42,948 nt of DNA from Mycobacterium sp. GTDB taxonomy: Bacteria > Actinomycetota > Actinomycetes > Mycobacteriales > Mycobacteriaceae. Of the stretch, positions 7,737 through 18,500 are shown in pieces. The position numbers were made by a program, and so were the translations under genes. Position 1 is the stretch's first letter; every line of letters starts with the position of its first letter. The stretch is from the NCBI RefSeq assembly GCF_002863225.1, contig NZ_PKEK01000019.1:1-42948 (forward strand). The letters run 5' to 3'. The notes under the pieces are model-generated. The model had not been told where the DNA came from, did not search any database, and was given only the letters and a program-made list of their open reading frames with translations.

Positions 7737-10642
7737 CCAACGCCCCCACCGGTGCGCCGCTGCGTCCCACCGAAAAGGCTGAGGCGTGGTCGGGCATCCG
7801 CGACATCGACGTCCACATCGGGGAAGCCGCACCCGGCCAGCAGTGGCCCGGTGGACCCTACCGCCCTGCCGAGTGGGTCGCGATCGCACTGATCGCCGGT
7901 CCGACGTTGTGGTGGGTCGAGAGCCGTCCTGCCGGGACCACACTGTATGCGCTGGGTGCCGGGGCGGCGCTGTGCGTTGCCACGGTGGTCGCGATGCGGT
8001 TGCTGCTGCCCAAGGGGCGGCCGTCGCTGTCCACGCGACTCGTGTTCGCCCGCAACACCTTCCGGCCTCCGCACGTCGTCACCTCACACGCCAACGGGAG
8101 CGCGACGGGATTGCGCACTGATGCGACGCTGGACCCGCCGGAGCGGGTGGAGGGCAACTTGGTGTTCACCGCTGGCGGGGTTTACGCGGAGTTCCTGATC
8201 GACGGTCTGTCGGTGAGCATGCGGTCGCTGAACGTGCACCGTCGCGCCGCCCAGCTCACCCGCAGCCTGGGCCGCTATCTTCCGTCCGGCTCGCAGCTGC
8301 GTGGGCTGCTGGTGGCTGAGGATCAAAACGCCATCTTGCGGGCGATGGTCGGGCCGCACGCCACCAACGCAGCGTGGATTAGGCAGTGCCGGCATTGGAT
8401 ACCTGTGATCGCCAACCCGAACAAATGGGACGGTGATGGCTTCTACGGCCCTGTACGGCCACGGTTTTGGCTCACCGTGCCCGTGGACGCCGGAGTCGAA
8501 GGCAGAACCCCGCTGGGCCAGGGCCGGCGCGCCTGGGACTGGGTCAGCGGACGCGACAAAGACTCCGACACCTCGATTCACCATTACGCCACCGTTGCCC
8601 GCAAAATCATCCAAGCGCTGCCCAACGACTTCAACATCCGGGCCGCGACGCCGGCGCAGATCCTGTGGTACCGGCGCCACCGCACGATGCTGGGCGTCAT
8701 GCACGAGCCGATCCCGCCCGCGGGAGTGGGACCGGTCGCACCGGCGGCGCACGATTTCCCCCGCACCGCGTTCGACGAAGGCGGCAACGCTGAGCGCCCC
8801 TGGTGGCGAGCCAGTTTCGCGCCTCTGGTTCGCGTCTACGATCCCGATAACCCCGCGCGGCCCGCAAGCTATCAGACGTTCCTGACGGTCGAACACTTTC
8901 CCGAGTCGGGCTTGGCGTTCCCGCGTGCGGCGTACCTGAACGCGCTGCTGAACGTCACTACCCAGGCCAGCATCGAGTGGACCCAGCACATCAACATCCG
9001 CACGCCCGATGACGCCAAAGCGGTGAACTACCGCAACACCAAAAACATTCAGGACCAAATGCGTCAGCGGGGCAAGCGCGGCGCCGAAAGCGACGAGCTG
9101 CCCCGCAAGCTGTCCCGCACCCGCGCCTACACCTCGCATTTGAACGCCAACCCCGCCGAACGCGAACTCGACCATACGGTGATCATCGCCGTGGGTGCGG
9201 CGTCCCCTGACGTGCTCGACGACGCGGTCAAACAGATCCGGCAAGAACTCGACACCGTTGGCATCGCGGTCAAGCGACGCCGCGGCTCGCATACGCTGCT
9301 GTGGAAAGCGTTCAACACCGGCAGCGAAAACCGCTGCTATCTCGATGAATTCCGTATCCCGACCAGCGCCGACAAGTGGTCGCTGTTTCTGCCGCTCATC
9401 TCCGGCCGGGTCGGCAACATCAGGGGCAGCGCCCTGGCGGTCGACCAGACCACGATGCGTCCCTCCATCATCCTGCATGACCCCGAAGGGACCGCGCGGC
9501 GCAACAAAAACACCGGACTGGCGGTGGTCGGCGACCCCGGTGGCGGAAAATCCAACCGCACCAAGCTCTCTACGTTCGACCTGATCCTGCGCGGCGCGCG
9601 GGCCGTGATCTTCGAGCCCGACACCATCGCCGAATGGAAAAACGCGCTCACCCTGATCGCGGGCGTGCGGTTCGTCGACCCCACCACGGCGCAGTTCTGC
9701 TATGACCCGCTGGTCATCTTCGCGGCCAACATTGCCGGCCGCATCGCCGCCGCGCACATCCTGCCCTGGATTGGGCTGCCCCACGACAGCATCCTTGCCA
9801 AGCGATACCGGCGGCTGGTGCGTGCCGATACCCGCGCCGCCCACGGCATCACCAGCCACCGGGCATTGATGGACTACCTGCGAACCCAGCCCGGCGCCGA
9901 CGACGACGAACTGCTGCTGCGCCTGGAAACAGCCGAAGAGGACTTCCCAGGGCTGTTCGATGACACCTTGCCGCCGTATCGCCCTCAAGACTCACCGGCC
10001 ACGGTGTACCTGACCGGAAACCTGGCGCTACCAGATGCCGATGACCTGACCAACGCAGAGCTGTACAACAAGCTGTCCGGGCCGCAACGCGCCGGAATGG
10101 CCATCTACGGGCTGCTCATCGAACTCGAACAGCGCTATATGTTCGACCGTCTCGACGTCTTTGACGTGATGATTTTCGAAGAGTGCGCCGAGCTGTGCGC
10201 GTTCACCACCACCGCGCGCATCGCCCACAAGATCACCCGCCGGGGACGCAAGCACGCCACCGGAATATGGCTCATCACACAGGATTACCGGGACCTAGCG
10301 CCGATGGGCGACAAGTTCATCACCCAGAAGTGGATCTTCCGCGTCCAAGACCCCGAGCTGGCCTACGCCACGTTGAAATGGGCGCGCATCGACCCCGATA
10401 TGTATCCACAACTGGTCAGCGCGCTCAGCGAGGACACCAGCCCCGGTAACACCGCCGACGAGGACGTACTGTCCGGCGACGAGTGGGGCCAGCACGTGAT
10501 CGAAGCCGGCGCTGTCGATCCCCACCGGCTTGGTGAAGGGTTCGCGGTCGACGAACTGGGCCGACCCGCCCGCGTCCAGTTCTTCGGCGCCCCGACACCA
10601 GAGCAGGCTCGCGCCTTCGATTCCACGGCGGCGACCGCGTGA
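7730..10642 (+). CDS. VirB4/TraC-like conjugation ATPase
   Basis: A 970-residue protein with a short hydrophobic hairpin near residues 45-90 and a large soluble body. Walker A is GDPGGGKSNRT at about residues 600-610. Walker B with its glutamate is VFDVMIFEECAEL near 810-825, followed by RRGRKHATGIWLITQDYRDL, the conserved stretch of VirB4/TraC ATPases. These proteins power substrate transfer and pilus dynamics at the membrane base of type IV secretion systems. The length is typical for actinobacterial VirB4 proteins with an N-terminal membrane anchor. It overlaps the previous gene by 7 nt and the next by GTGA. The mobile-element context and the neighbouring relaxase support a conjugation rather than protein-export role. 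Confidence 0.9.
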   Translation: MVTNAPTGAPLRPTEKAEAWSGIRDIDVHIGEAAPGQQWPGGPYRPAEWVAIALIAGPTLWWVESRPAGTTLYALGAGAALCVATVVAMRLLLPKGRPSLSTRLVFARNTFRPPHVVTSHANGSATGLRTDATLDPPERVEGNLVFTAGGVYAEFLIDGLSVSMRSLNVHRRAAQLTRSLGRYLPSGSQLRGLLVAEDQNAILRAMVGPHATNAAWIRQCRHWIPVIANPNKWDGDGFYGPVRPRFWLTVPVDAGVEGRTPLGQGRRAWDWVSGRDKDSDTSIHHYATVARKIIQALPNDFNIRAATPAQILWYRRHRTMLGVMHEPIPPAGVGPVAPAAHDFPRTAFDEGGNAERPWWRASFAPLVRVYDPDNPARPASYQTFLTVEHFPESGLAFPRAAYLNALLNVTTQASIEWTQHINIRTPDDAKAVNYRNTKNIQDQMRQRGKRGAESDELPRKLSRTRAYTSHLNANPAERELDHTVIIAVGAASPDVLDDAVKQIRQELDTVGIAVKRRRGSHTLLWKAFNTGSENRCYLDEFRIPTSADKWSLFLPLISGRVGNIRGSALAVDQTTMRPSIILHDPEGTARRNKNTGLAVVGDPGGGKSNRTKLSTFDLILRGARAVIFEPDTIAEWKNALTLIAGVRFVDPTTAQFCYDPLVIFAANIAGRIAAAHILPWIGLPHDSILAKRYRRLVRADTRAAHGITSHRALMDYLRTQPGADDDELLLRLETAEEDFPGLFDDTLPPYRPQDSPATVYLTGNLALPDADDLTNAELYNKLSGPQRAGMAIYGLLIELEQRYMFDRLDVFDVMIFEECAELCAFTTTARIAHKITRRGRKHATGIWLITQDYRDLAPMGDKFITQKWIFRVQDPELAYATLKWARIDPDMYPQLVSALSEDTSPGNTADEDVLSGDEWGQHVIEAGAVDPHRLGEGFAVDELGRPARVQFFGAPTPEQARAFDSTAATA

Positions 10643-12741
10643 GGCAATCGGAGACGCTGGCGGCCTGGCTCGTCTACCACCCCCGTCTGCGGGTGGCCGT
10701 GGGCGCGATGACCGCGCTGTATGTGCTGTGCCTGTGGGCCGTCGTGGCCGCACCGCGAGCCTCGGCCGCGGTCGGGTCGGCCGCGCTGGGCTGGACGGGA
10801 TTACACGACAGCGATGGTGTCCCGCTAGCGGACTACTTCTTGTCGGTGGTCGACACGACCGAAGCCACCCTGAACAACGGCCAGGGAGTGGGCTTGAATC
10901 CGACGTCGTGGGCGGCGTGGGTAATCAAGGCGACCAACGCGGCGATCACCCACGGCACGGTCGCGTGGTGGCTGACCAACGAGGCCGCCCTGATCGTGTT
11001 CGGCCTCGGAATTGCGTTCTGGCTGTTGAAGTTCGCGCTGTCAAGTTCCTGGCTGCTCGCGTTGGCGCAGATCGGCCGCCCTGTCTTCGCGGCAGTCCAC
11101 CTGCTTGTCAGCCAGATGTGGCTGGGACCGTTGGCGATCGCGGTGTGTGTGATCTTGGCGGGCCACTACTACCGCAGCGGGCAACCCGGGCGGGGCCTGA
11201 ATCTGTTGGGTACCGCGGCGGTGTTGACGGCATTGGTGTGGACGGTGTTTCGCAATCCTATCGACGACATGGTCAGCGATCATGGGCTGTTGGGGATGGC
11301 CCGCGCCACGGGTTTTCAGATAGCCCAGGATGCCCGGCAGGCATCGTACGCCCCGGGCGGATCGCTGGACGCTCAGCTTGACGCGCTTGTCGCGCAGCTG
11401 ATTTCAGCGACCGCACGGCCCGCCCTTCAGCTTCAGAACTTCGGCATGGTGGTCGACGACATCGGCAGCTGCCGGCACGCCTGGAGCCAAGCCATCCTCG
11501 CCGCGCATGGAACGGGGGACGGACCCGCGCACGCGATGGCGACTTGCGGGGCACCGCAAGCCTTGGCCCACGCTCAGCAGTTGGGGGCCAACGACTTCGT
11601 GCTGGGTTTGGTATTCCTGTTCGCCGCCTTCTGGATCGGGGTCTTTCACTGGTATGTCGGACTGAGCACAATGCTGGTCGGAGTCAAGGCCACCTACTAC
11701 TGCATTGTGGTGGTCCCGGCGGCCATGATGGGCATGACCGGATGGCAGCGGGGCAAAGCATTCGCCATCCGCTGCGGCTCACAGGTGTTGCTGCACGGTG
11801 TCGAAATGATCATCTTCACAGTGTTTTTGGCATTGGCCGCCGAAGGTATGGGCTGGACACTGACCACACCGCAGCTCGGACGCGGCGGCGCATTCGTCGT
11901 CGCACGCCTGTTGATGGCCAGCATCGGGTCCGCCATCGGGATCATGTTGTTCCGCTACATCGACAAGCACTTTTACACCGATGGTTTCGGCACGATCGGC
12001 CACCACCTCGCCTTCGCTTGGGGCTCAGCGCGCGACGGGGTGCGCGATGAGTACAACAACTTCGCTGACGCCGGACGCAAGGCCCGCGGGGTGATCGACC
12101 GCTTTCGGCGCGGCCCTGGTGACGATCCCGACGCCCAGGTCGGTGGGGACACCACCGACGACGCAGCGACCGAGTCTGTGCCGGGATTTGATGTCGTCAA
12201 GCCCCGCCCCGGCCGGCCGCGCCCCGACAGCGCGCCGACCGCAGCGACACAGACGGCGGGCAGGGCCGCTAGCGGCGCAAGCGCGGGCGAGGCTGCCGGC
12301 ACCGCGGCCGAGATCGGCGCCGAAGGAGGCGCGGCGGCGGCAGCCGAGGGCGCGGCCACGGTCGCGGCCCCCGAGGTGGTCGTTCCGGCCGTCGTTGTCA
12401 GCGAGGCCGCCAAGCATCTGCGCGGCCACCGCACCAACGGCGCAGCGCACCCCGAGCGGACAGACCACGAACGCGGGCCTGGTGACGAAACGCCACCACC
12501 GTCGCCGCCGTTCGACCGCCCCGCCGACCAGCCCGCGTATTCCGAGGTCCCGCCGGGATTGACCAGCACGCCGCGCCGCCCAGCGCGCGCGCAGCGTCCA
12601 ACGTCGATGGACAGCACCGGCGGGTCACCTGACCAAGACCCCGCCCTGCCGTTCGCACCCACGGACAGCGACCAGGCGCCCGTCGAGGCGGCCGTAGAAT
12701 TTCAGACACCGCCACGACCACGAGGGGATGACCGCCGGTGA
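10639..12741 (+). CDS. VirB6/TrbL-like polytopic membrane protein
   Basis: A 700-residue protein with about eight hydrophobic helices: one signal-like near residues 20-44, then roughly 115-138, 148-178, 186-205, 318-340, 353-370, 390-408 and 420-440. After residue 480 comes a long Ala/Pro/Asp-rich tail of low complexity (many GA and EA repeats up to 590). This is the layout of VirB6/TrbL/CD1107-type channel proteins of T4SSs. It starts at a GTGA overlap with the VirB4 gene and ends at a GTGA overlap with the EccA-like gene, so the three are translated as a unit. The tail may bind the cytoplasmic ATPases. Confidence 0.8.
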   Translation: MRQSETLAAWLVYHPRLRVAVGAMTALYVLCLWAVVAAPRASAAVGSAALGWTGLHDSDGVPLADYFLSVVDTTEATLNNGQGVGLNPTSWAAWVIKATNAAITHGTVAWWLTNEAALIVFGLGIAFWLLKFALSSSWLLALAQIGRPVFAAVHLLVSQMWLGPLAIAVCVILAGHYYRSGQPGRGLNLLGTAAVLTALVWTVFRNPIDDMVSDHGLLGMARATGFQIAQDARQASYAPGGSLDAQLDALVAQLISATARPALQLQNFGMVVDDIGSCRHAWSQAILAAHGTGDGPAHAMATCGAPQALAHAQQLGANDFVLGLVFLFAAFWIGVFHWYVGLSTMLVGVKATYYCIVVVPAAMMGMTGWQRGKAFAIRCGSQVLLHGVEMIIFTVFLALAAEGMGWTLTTPQLGRGGAFVVARLLMASIGSAIGIMLFRYIDKHFYTDGFGTIGHHLAFAWGSARDGVRDEYNNFADAGRKARGVIDRFRRGPGDDPDAQVGGDTTDDAATESVPGFDVVKPRPGRPRPDSAPTAATQTAGRAASGASAGEAAGTAAEIGAEGGAAAAAEGAATVAAPEVVVPAVVVSEAAKHLRGHRTNGAAHPERTDHERGPGDETPPPSPPFDRPADQPAYSEVPPGLTSTPRRPARAQRPTSMDSTGGSPDQDPALPFAPTDSDQAPVEAAVEFQTPPRPRGDDRR

Positions 12742-14543
12742 CCGCCCGCGAGAATTTCGACCAGGGAATCACCCACCTCGGGGTGGGCGGAACCGTCCCC
12801 GACCACTGGTCGGCCCGCGATGCATTCACCCGCGCCACCGAAGAAGACCCCGGCATGTGTGATGCCTGGATGGGGCTGGCGGTGGCAGGCGAGGTGAGCG
12901 CAGCGACGCTCGGCGGGGCCTATCGCGCCCTGTCGACGCTGCACCGCGAAACCCGCCGCTTCGGGCTAAGTGATTCTGCGCTGGCCCCGACCGTGCATAC
13001 ACCGTTTTTGATTGACCTCTACCCACACACCCCGGTCGGGATCGCGCTGGCCTACGCCGCGACCCTGATCGGTGACGCCAACTACGACGAAGCGGGGATC
13101 ATCCTCGACGAGGCGAACGTCAGCGCCGAGCCTGAGCAAGCGCAAATCCACCGATTCGTCGGCGCCACACTGTATTTCATCACCCGACGCTGGCCCGACG
13201 TGCTCACCTGGACCTCGCGGCCTGCTCCTGCGCATAACGCGATCGTGGAGGCGGCCACCAGGCTTCTCAAAGGGATCGCCCAGACGGGTCTAGGCCAATT
13301 CGACGCCGCATTAGCCACGCTGGACTCGATGTCGGAGCTGGCCGAGGAGGCGATGCTAGACCGGCAGGGAACCGACACCCGGCATCTGCTGGCTGAAGCT
13401 GCACTGTATCGGGGACTGTGCCAGCGGGCGCTGGGCAACGAGGCGGCGGCCCGCAAGGAATTCGGTGCCGCCAGCATCGACGGCCAGCTGCACGCCGATG
13501 CCGCAGCCGCGCTCGAGGACCCGACGTATGGCCCAGCGATAACCACCGCGGAAGCGATCAGCGCTCGCCGGGACCGCTGGGACCCCGAATCGGGGCCGAG
13601 TGTGGCCGACCTGCGCAAAGCACAGCAGCGCCAAGAGGCCGGCAAAGTCCTTGAACGCGCCGAGCGGGAGTTGCAGGAATTCATCGGTCTGCGGCGGGTC
13701 AAAGAGCACGTTATGGAACTGAAGAACGTCAAGGTCTATGACATGAAGATGGCCGAGCGCGGCCTGCAGATCGGTGAACGCGACACGCTGCACATGACGT
13801 TGGTCGGCCCGCCGGGAAGCGCGAAGACGTCGATCGCGCGGCTAATTTGCGAAATGTACTTCGGACTAGGTCTTTTGGAGTCACCGGAGTTCATCGAAGT
13901 GTCCCGTAAGGACTTGGTGGGCGCGCACATCGGCGACACCGAGGCCAAGACATCGCTGGTCCTGGAATCGGCGCGGGGTCGGGCGCTGTTCGTCGATGAA
14001 GCCCCCGACCTCTACATCGCAGACAACGAGCGCGATTTCGGCCGGATCGCCCTGGACACGATCATGAAGTTTGCCGAGGACCATCGTCACGACACGATGA
14101 TCGCCATGGCTGGCTATGCCACGCCCCTGAGGCTGATGTTTGGGGCCAACCCTGGTCTGCGGTCACGGTTTCCGTTCCAATTGGAGTTCCCGTCGTGTGA
14201 GCCGCAAGACACCGTGGAGATCGCGCAACTGTTCGCGACGCGGTTCAATATCGTCATCGAGCCCGCGGCGCTGTCCAGTTTCAGTGCGACAGCCGAATGG
14301 CTGTGCACCACCCCGAACACAGGCGACGGTGAACCCCACAAGCTGATCGACGTCGCCGGTAACGGCCGCTTCGTGCGAACCGTGATCGAAGCGGCCACGC
14401 GGAAAGCCAAGGCGCGCATGGCCGCAGATCCCACGGTCGATCTGCTCACCGCAGACGAGACCAAGATCAAGACGATCACCCGGAACGACATCGATGGCGC
14501 GATGACTGATGTGCTGGCGGCGCTGAATATCGTGTCGCCCTAA
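12738..14543 (+). CDS. EccA-like AAA+ ATPase (CbxX/CfxQ type) with TPR N-terminus
   Basis: A 601-residue protein. The first 290 residues form helical TPR-like repeats (for example AFTRATEEDPGMCDAWMGLA). The C-terminal part is an AAA+ domain: FIGLRRVKEHV, Walker A GPPGSAKTSIAR at about 355-366, Walker B RALFVDEAPDL near 415-425, and a sensor region around AMAGY and NPGLRSRFPF. TPR plus CbxX-type AAA+ is the architecture of EccA, the cytosolic ATPase of mycobacterial type VII (ESX) secretion. The usual GTGKT Walker A is GSAKT here, keeping the Lys-Thr. No other ESX gene is in the window; this gene is coupled to T4SS genes by GTGA. It probably acts as a chaperone or unfoldase for transfer substrates. 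Confidence 0.85.
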   Translation: MTARENFDQGITHLGVGGTVPDHWSARDAFTRATEEDPGMCDAWMGLAVAGEVSAATLGGAYRALSTLHRETRRFGLSDSALAPTVHTPFLIDLYPHTPVGIALAYAATLIGDANYDEAGIILDEANVSAEPEQAQIHRFVGATLYFITRRWPDVLTWTSRPAPAHNAIVEAATRLLKGIAQTGLGQFDAALATLDSMSELAEEAMLDRQGTDTRHLLAEAALYRGLCQRALGNEAAARKEFGAASIDGQLHADAAAALEDPTYGPAITTAEAISARRDRWDPESGPSVADLRKAQQRQEAGKVLERAERELQEFIGLRRVKEHVMELKNVKVYDMKMAERGLQIGERDTLHMTLVGPPGSAKTSIARLICEMYFGLGLLESPEFIEVSRKDLVGAHIGDTEAKTSLVLESARGRALFVDEAPDLYIADNERDFGRIALDTIMKFAEDHRHDTMIAMAGYATPLRLMFGANPGLRSRFPFQLEFPSCEPQDTVEIAQLFATRFNIVIEPAALSSFSATAEWLCTTPNTGDGEPHKLIDVAGNGRFVRTVIEAATRKAKARMAADPTVDLLTADETKIKTITRNDIDGAMTDVLAALNIVSP

Positions 14544-14557
14544 CGCAACACCGCCGG

Positions 14558-14872
14558 GTGACTGAGGTGGACCGAGAGGCCAAATTTTTGCAGGAGCGTG
14601 CCTCGCGGGCTGCGACACTGGTATTCATGACATCGCAAGCAGTCGTCGCCGTCGCGAAACAAGCCCGATCAGCCCTCGTGAGTATCCGGTCGATCCCAGG
14701 CCTGACCGCCGCCGATGACGCGGATGCCGTTGCGCTTGTTGCCGAGGCGGATCAGCTGACAGACAGTTTCCGCCGGCGGCGCAAAACGCCCGCGGCGGAG
14801 AGAGCGTGGCTGACCGGTCTGCGGGCGCTGGTAGCTCGGGGCGGCGAGATTGAGCGGAAATACAGGGCCTGA
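14558..14872 (+). CDS. Small helical unknown protein
   Basis: A 104-residue soluble protein starting at GTG 14558, 14 bases after the EccA-like gene, so it is probably the last gene of the T4SS operon. It looks all-helical, with heptad-like spacing at both ends and a basic patch (DSFRRRRKTPAAERAW) at about residues 70-85. There is no cysteine, membrane segment or known motif. It might be a chaperone-like or ESX/T4SS accessory protein, but nothing in the sequence shows this. Confidence 0.6.
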   Translation: MTEVDREAKFLQERASRAATLVFMTSQAVVAVAKQARSALVSIRSIPGLTAADDADAVALVAEADQLTDSFRRRRKTPAAERAWLTGLRALVARGGEIERKYRA

Positions 14873-14974
14873 AGCGCACTTTAGGCACGACATGCCAATC
14901 CGTAGCAAATCCGCGTCGCGCGTGTTCGCGCCAATGAGGAGCTGGCCGTCTTGTGGGTCGGGGTAGCTTTAGCC

Positions 14975-15469
14975 ATGCGCATCGTCCTCGTCGCATACAC
15001 CGTGATGCTGGCTGTCGCTGGGTGCTCGTCGAAGGAAACGACACCTGCCCCGGCGGCCAGCTTGCCGGCGCCAAGCGCGCTTACCGGCGACGGGTACGTC
15101 AGATTCGCTGCGAACATCACCGGCCCGGCGACTCGCGCCGAACCGAACCGACCGGAGTGCCTAATCCCCATCCGCGGGGACGATCCACTGGACCTCAATA
15201 CTAAGGTCAATCTGATAGCGCATCGGCCCGGCGGCGCCACAGGTGTTGACGAGTACGAGGCCGAGTCAGTGCTGGGCTACGGGCGAATTCAAGGCGACGG
15301 GACATGCGAATTTCGTGTCGTCATGGAGTTCCCGGTGCCGGCAACCCAGCCGAGTGGCTACACGCTGTCGATACGAGACCGCCGCGGCTGCTCGAACTAC
15401 TGGCCAATCACGGTTGACCAAATGATGAGCGGGCAACGTGCCCAGCTAACCATCAGCGGAGACTGCTGA
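14975..15469 (+). CDS. Putative lipoprotein
   Basis: From ATG 14975 the protein has 164 residues. It opens with a lipoprotein signal peptide: Arg at position 2, a hydrophobic stretch, and the lipobox VAGC with the modified Cys at 17, followed by SSKETTPAP. The mature part is small, with a few cysteines (ECLIPI, GTCEFRV, RRGCSNYW, final Cys) that could form disulphides outside the membrane. The longer frame from 14951 would push the signal peptide inside, so 14975 is preferred. It stands after the T4SS operon by 100 bases and may be separate. A surface or exclusion role is possible. Confidence 0.75.
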   Translation: MRIVLVAYTVMLAVAGCSSKETTPAPAASLPAPSALTGDGYVRFAANITGPATRAEPNRPECLIPIRGDDPLDLNTKVNLIAHRPGGATGVDEYEAESVLGYGRIQGDGTCEFRVVMEFPVPATQPSGYTLSIRDRRGCSNYWPITVDQMMSGQRAQLTISGDC

Positions 15470-15574
15470 CTACGCACCTTTGATGGACATGTCGGCGCCC
15501 ATGCCGGGGCCTGAGTTGCCGCGGGCTAAGTCAGGAAACCCACTGACATGCCTGGGGTTAACGTCTGGTGTGCC

Positions 15575-18500
15575 TTAGAGGTCTTTGATGGCGATTGTGA
15601 GGCCGAGTTCGGCGAGCAAGGGACCGAGTTCCTCGGCGGTTGCGGCGTCTGCCACGAGGTTCAGGGTTCCCTGTAGGTAGCTGATCTGCCGCTCGTCGAG
15701 TGCGAGGTAGAGTGCCCGGAACACGGCCGCGAATCCGTCAGCGGCGTCCGGGCCGGCCAGCAGGTTGGTTGTGAAGGAGAAGGCGACGCTTTTCTCCGCG
15801 GGGGTCGCAGCAACCGCTCCGCCACCGGCCGGGGATCCGCCGCTGGTGGCGGTGCTTGGCGAGCCCGAGGGGGTGGCGGTGGTCGGGCCGCCGGCGGGTG
15901 TGGCGTCTTGTCCTTGACCGCCGGAACCCGCAGTCGAGGTTGTGCACGCTCCAGGGTGGGCTGGCTGGGCGCATGTTGGGCAACTGGCCGGTGCGGGGCG
16001 TGCGATCCGCAGCCCGGCGCTGCTCAGGTTCACCTGCCCTGGTGCGGTCGCCGCAACCTCGGTTCCGGCCGCGTCGATGATGCGAAGTTCGCCGGTGTTT
16101 ATTGCGTCGAAGATGGCGTGCTGTAGATCTGTGTCTCCGCCGTAGAGCAGGGGTAGCCGTGGGGCGCTGTAGAACGCGGCTCGCAGATCTGACAGTGTCT
16201 TGCCGTAGTCCTGTTCACGTAGGTTGTGTAGCAATGCCTGGGCGTCGAATTGGCCGACGTCGAATGCTTTGTCCTTATCTGCCAACGCTTTCCATACCGA
16301 TGTTCCGTTGAGGGATGTCAGTGTGTCGTCGTCGAAGGTGGTCTGGTCGAGGTAGCGTTCCCCGTCTGGGTCGGGTTGTGCCACGAATACGACGTGCTGG
16401 TAGGCGCGGCGCAGTGCTTTTTGTAGCTGGTCGCGAGCGTCGGCGAGTTCGCGGGTGCCGATTTCTTTGAGTTCTTCGTCGGCCTGGACCTCCGGGGCTG
16501 CCAATGCCCTACTGCGGGCGAGGTATTCGGAGGCCAGGTTTCGGGCTTGGGCGCGTCGTTGGGTGTTGATGACGGAGAAGACGGCGCTGCTAGCCCATTG
16601 GACTGGCTGTTGGCCTGCTCCCTGTGCGAGTCCGCTGGCGGCCCTGAGTGCGTCGACGGTGCCGGCTTCGGCTCCGTTGCGAAGGCTGAATTGGGCGGGG
16701 TCGAGGATGAATAGGCGTGTGGTGTAGGCGGTGTCGATGCCGAAGTTGAGAAGAACTTCGCCGGGTGTGCGGGTGGGGTCGGCGGGAATGAATTCGAGCT
16801 CCCGGAATGGGCCGGAGGTAGCGATCTTCTTGGCGAAGTCGACGAGTACCGCGTCTCGTTCGGCGTCGGTGATGGTGCGGCGGATGCCGGCGACCAGCAT
16901 GCGGTGGGTGAGACGGGTTGATAAGTAGTAGTGGGCGGGTTTGTTGTTGCCTTGTCCAGCATGGGTTTCCAGCGCCGTCATCCCGCGTTCTGGGTCGACG
17001 AGTTCGGAGACGACGGTGTCGGCGTCGGTGATTGTGTAGGCCACGTCGGGAATGCTTGTGGCGGCTTTGACTTCGGGGGCGCTAGCGCCGCGGCCGCGGC
17101 TGGGGCGCAGGGTGCCGACGATGCTAGCCAGGAAGATAAGGGTGGCGGCCCGTTCTGCGGCGCGCGGGTTGGCGGCGCTCCATAGCAGCGATTCGCGGCT
17201 AAGGTCCTGGCGTCGTGCGGCGCCGTTGGTTTCGTCGTTGTTGATGATTTCGATTTCGGCGAGTGCACGGTAGTTGCCGATGGTGCGTTCGTCTTCGACC
17301 AAGCCGCTGCCCAGGATCGCTTCACGGACAACGGAGTCCGACAGTGGTAGGTCGCCGGGCCCGATGAGGGCGGGGACCCATTCACCTGCTTTGCCGCGTT
17401 CCTGTTGGGCGTAGACGGTGGCGGCGAAGATGCGGATGGTGGAGCGGACCCGTTGGAATCCGGTGACTTTGCTCCATTCCTCTTTGGCGAGGTCCATCAG
17501 CATGGGGTGGAACGGGTAGCAGGCGGCGACCTGTTGGTCCCATTTCCGGCGCCAGTTGGCGCCGATGGGATCCCAGACCTGTTTGGTCCATCCGCGGTCG
17601 GCGAACACCGGCCGGTAGAGGTCGGCGGTGGCTGTGACGACCTCGGCGGCGGGTTCGGCGTCGAATAGGCGGCGGCGCAGGATGTCGGCGAAATCGCCTA
17701 CTTCGGTCACGGTGGCGGGCATGCCGTCGCGTTCCAGCCGCGAGTTCAAGTCATCGCGGCGCGCCTGCGCGGCTGCGGATAGGGCGGTTTTGTCGGCGTC
17801 GGAGGCGATCATGACGACCAGCATGGCCACGTGGGGTACGTCGTTGACGACGTCGAGGAGTGCGCGCAGGAAGGCCATGTCCTGGGCGGAAAGTTCGGGG
17901 TTGTTGGCGCCGTCGAGCCCGTTGCCGATGTAGTCGAGGACTTCGTCGATGACGATCAGGACGGGCCGGCCGACGGCGCGCAGGGCTTCGGCGATTTTGT
18001 GTTTGTCGCTCCAGAATGGTTTGTAGCGTTCGTAGAGGCTGTAGTCCTTGGAGAACAGCCTGAAGAGGAAGCGTTCGTAGAGGCTGTTGGCGGCGGACCC
18101 GTCGTATTCCTGAACTGGTGCGCCGGGTGTCATGTTGTCGCAGGGCAGTACGACCACGTGGGGGCCGGCGAGGTCGATGGGCAGTGCGGAGCCGGTCTTG
18201 GCTTTCGAGCGCGCGCTGACTTGGCGGCCGAGTTCGGTTGCCAGGAGCGCTTCGGGGTCGGCGGCGAGGTGGAAGGCGCCGATGCAGGCGTGCGACTTGC
18301 CGCCGCCCATGCCTTGGTCGAGTCGTGTGACTGCGCGGGCTTTGAGGTAGTCGTCACCGGCGCCGATGCGTATGGCGATCTCGGTGAGGAGGTCGACGAG
18401 GCGCTCGGTGGGGTGGGTGATTTCGCCGTAGTACCGGGCGTCTGCGTAGAGCGGTCGGCTGGAGCCGGTGCCGTATACGGCCGCGTGCAACGACATCTGC

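Noticed and set aside
8084..9988. A 634-residue minus-strand frame
   Set aside because: It is antisense to the VirB4-like ATPase, whose motifs are unambiguous.
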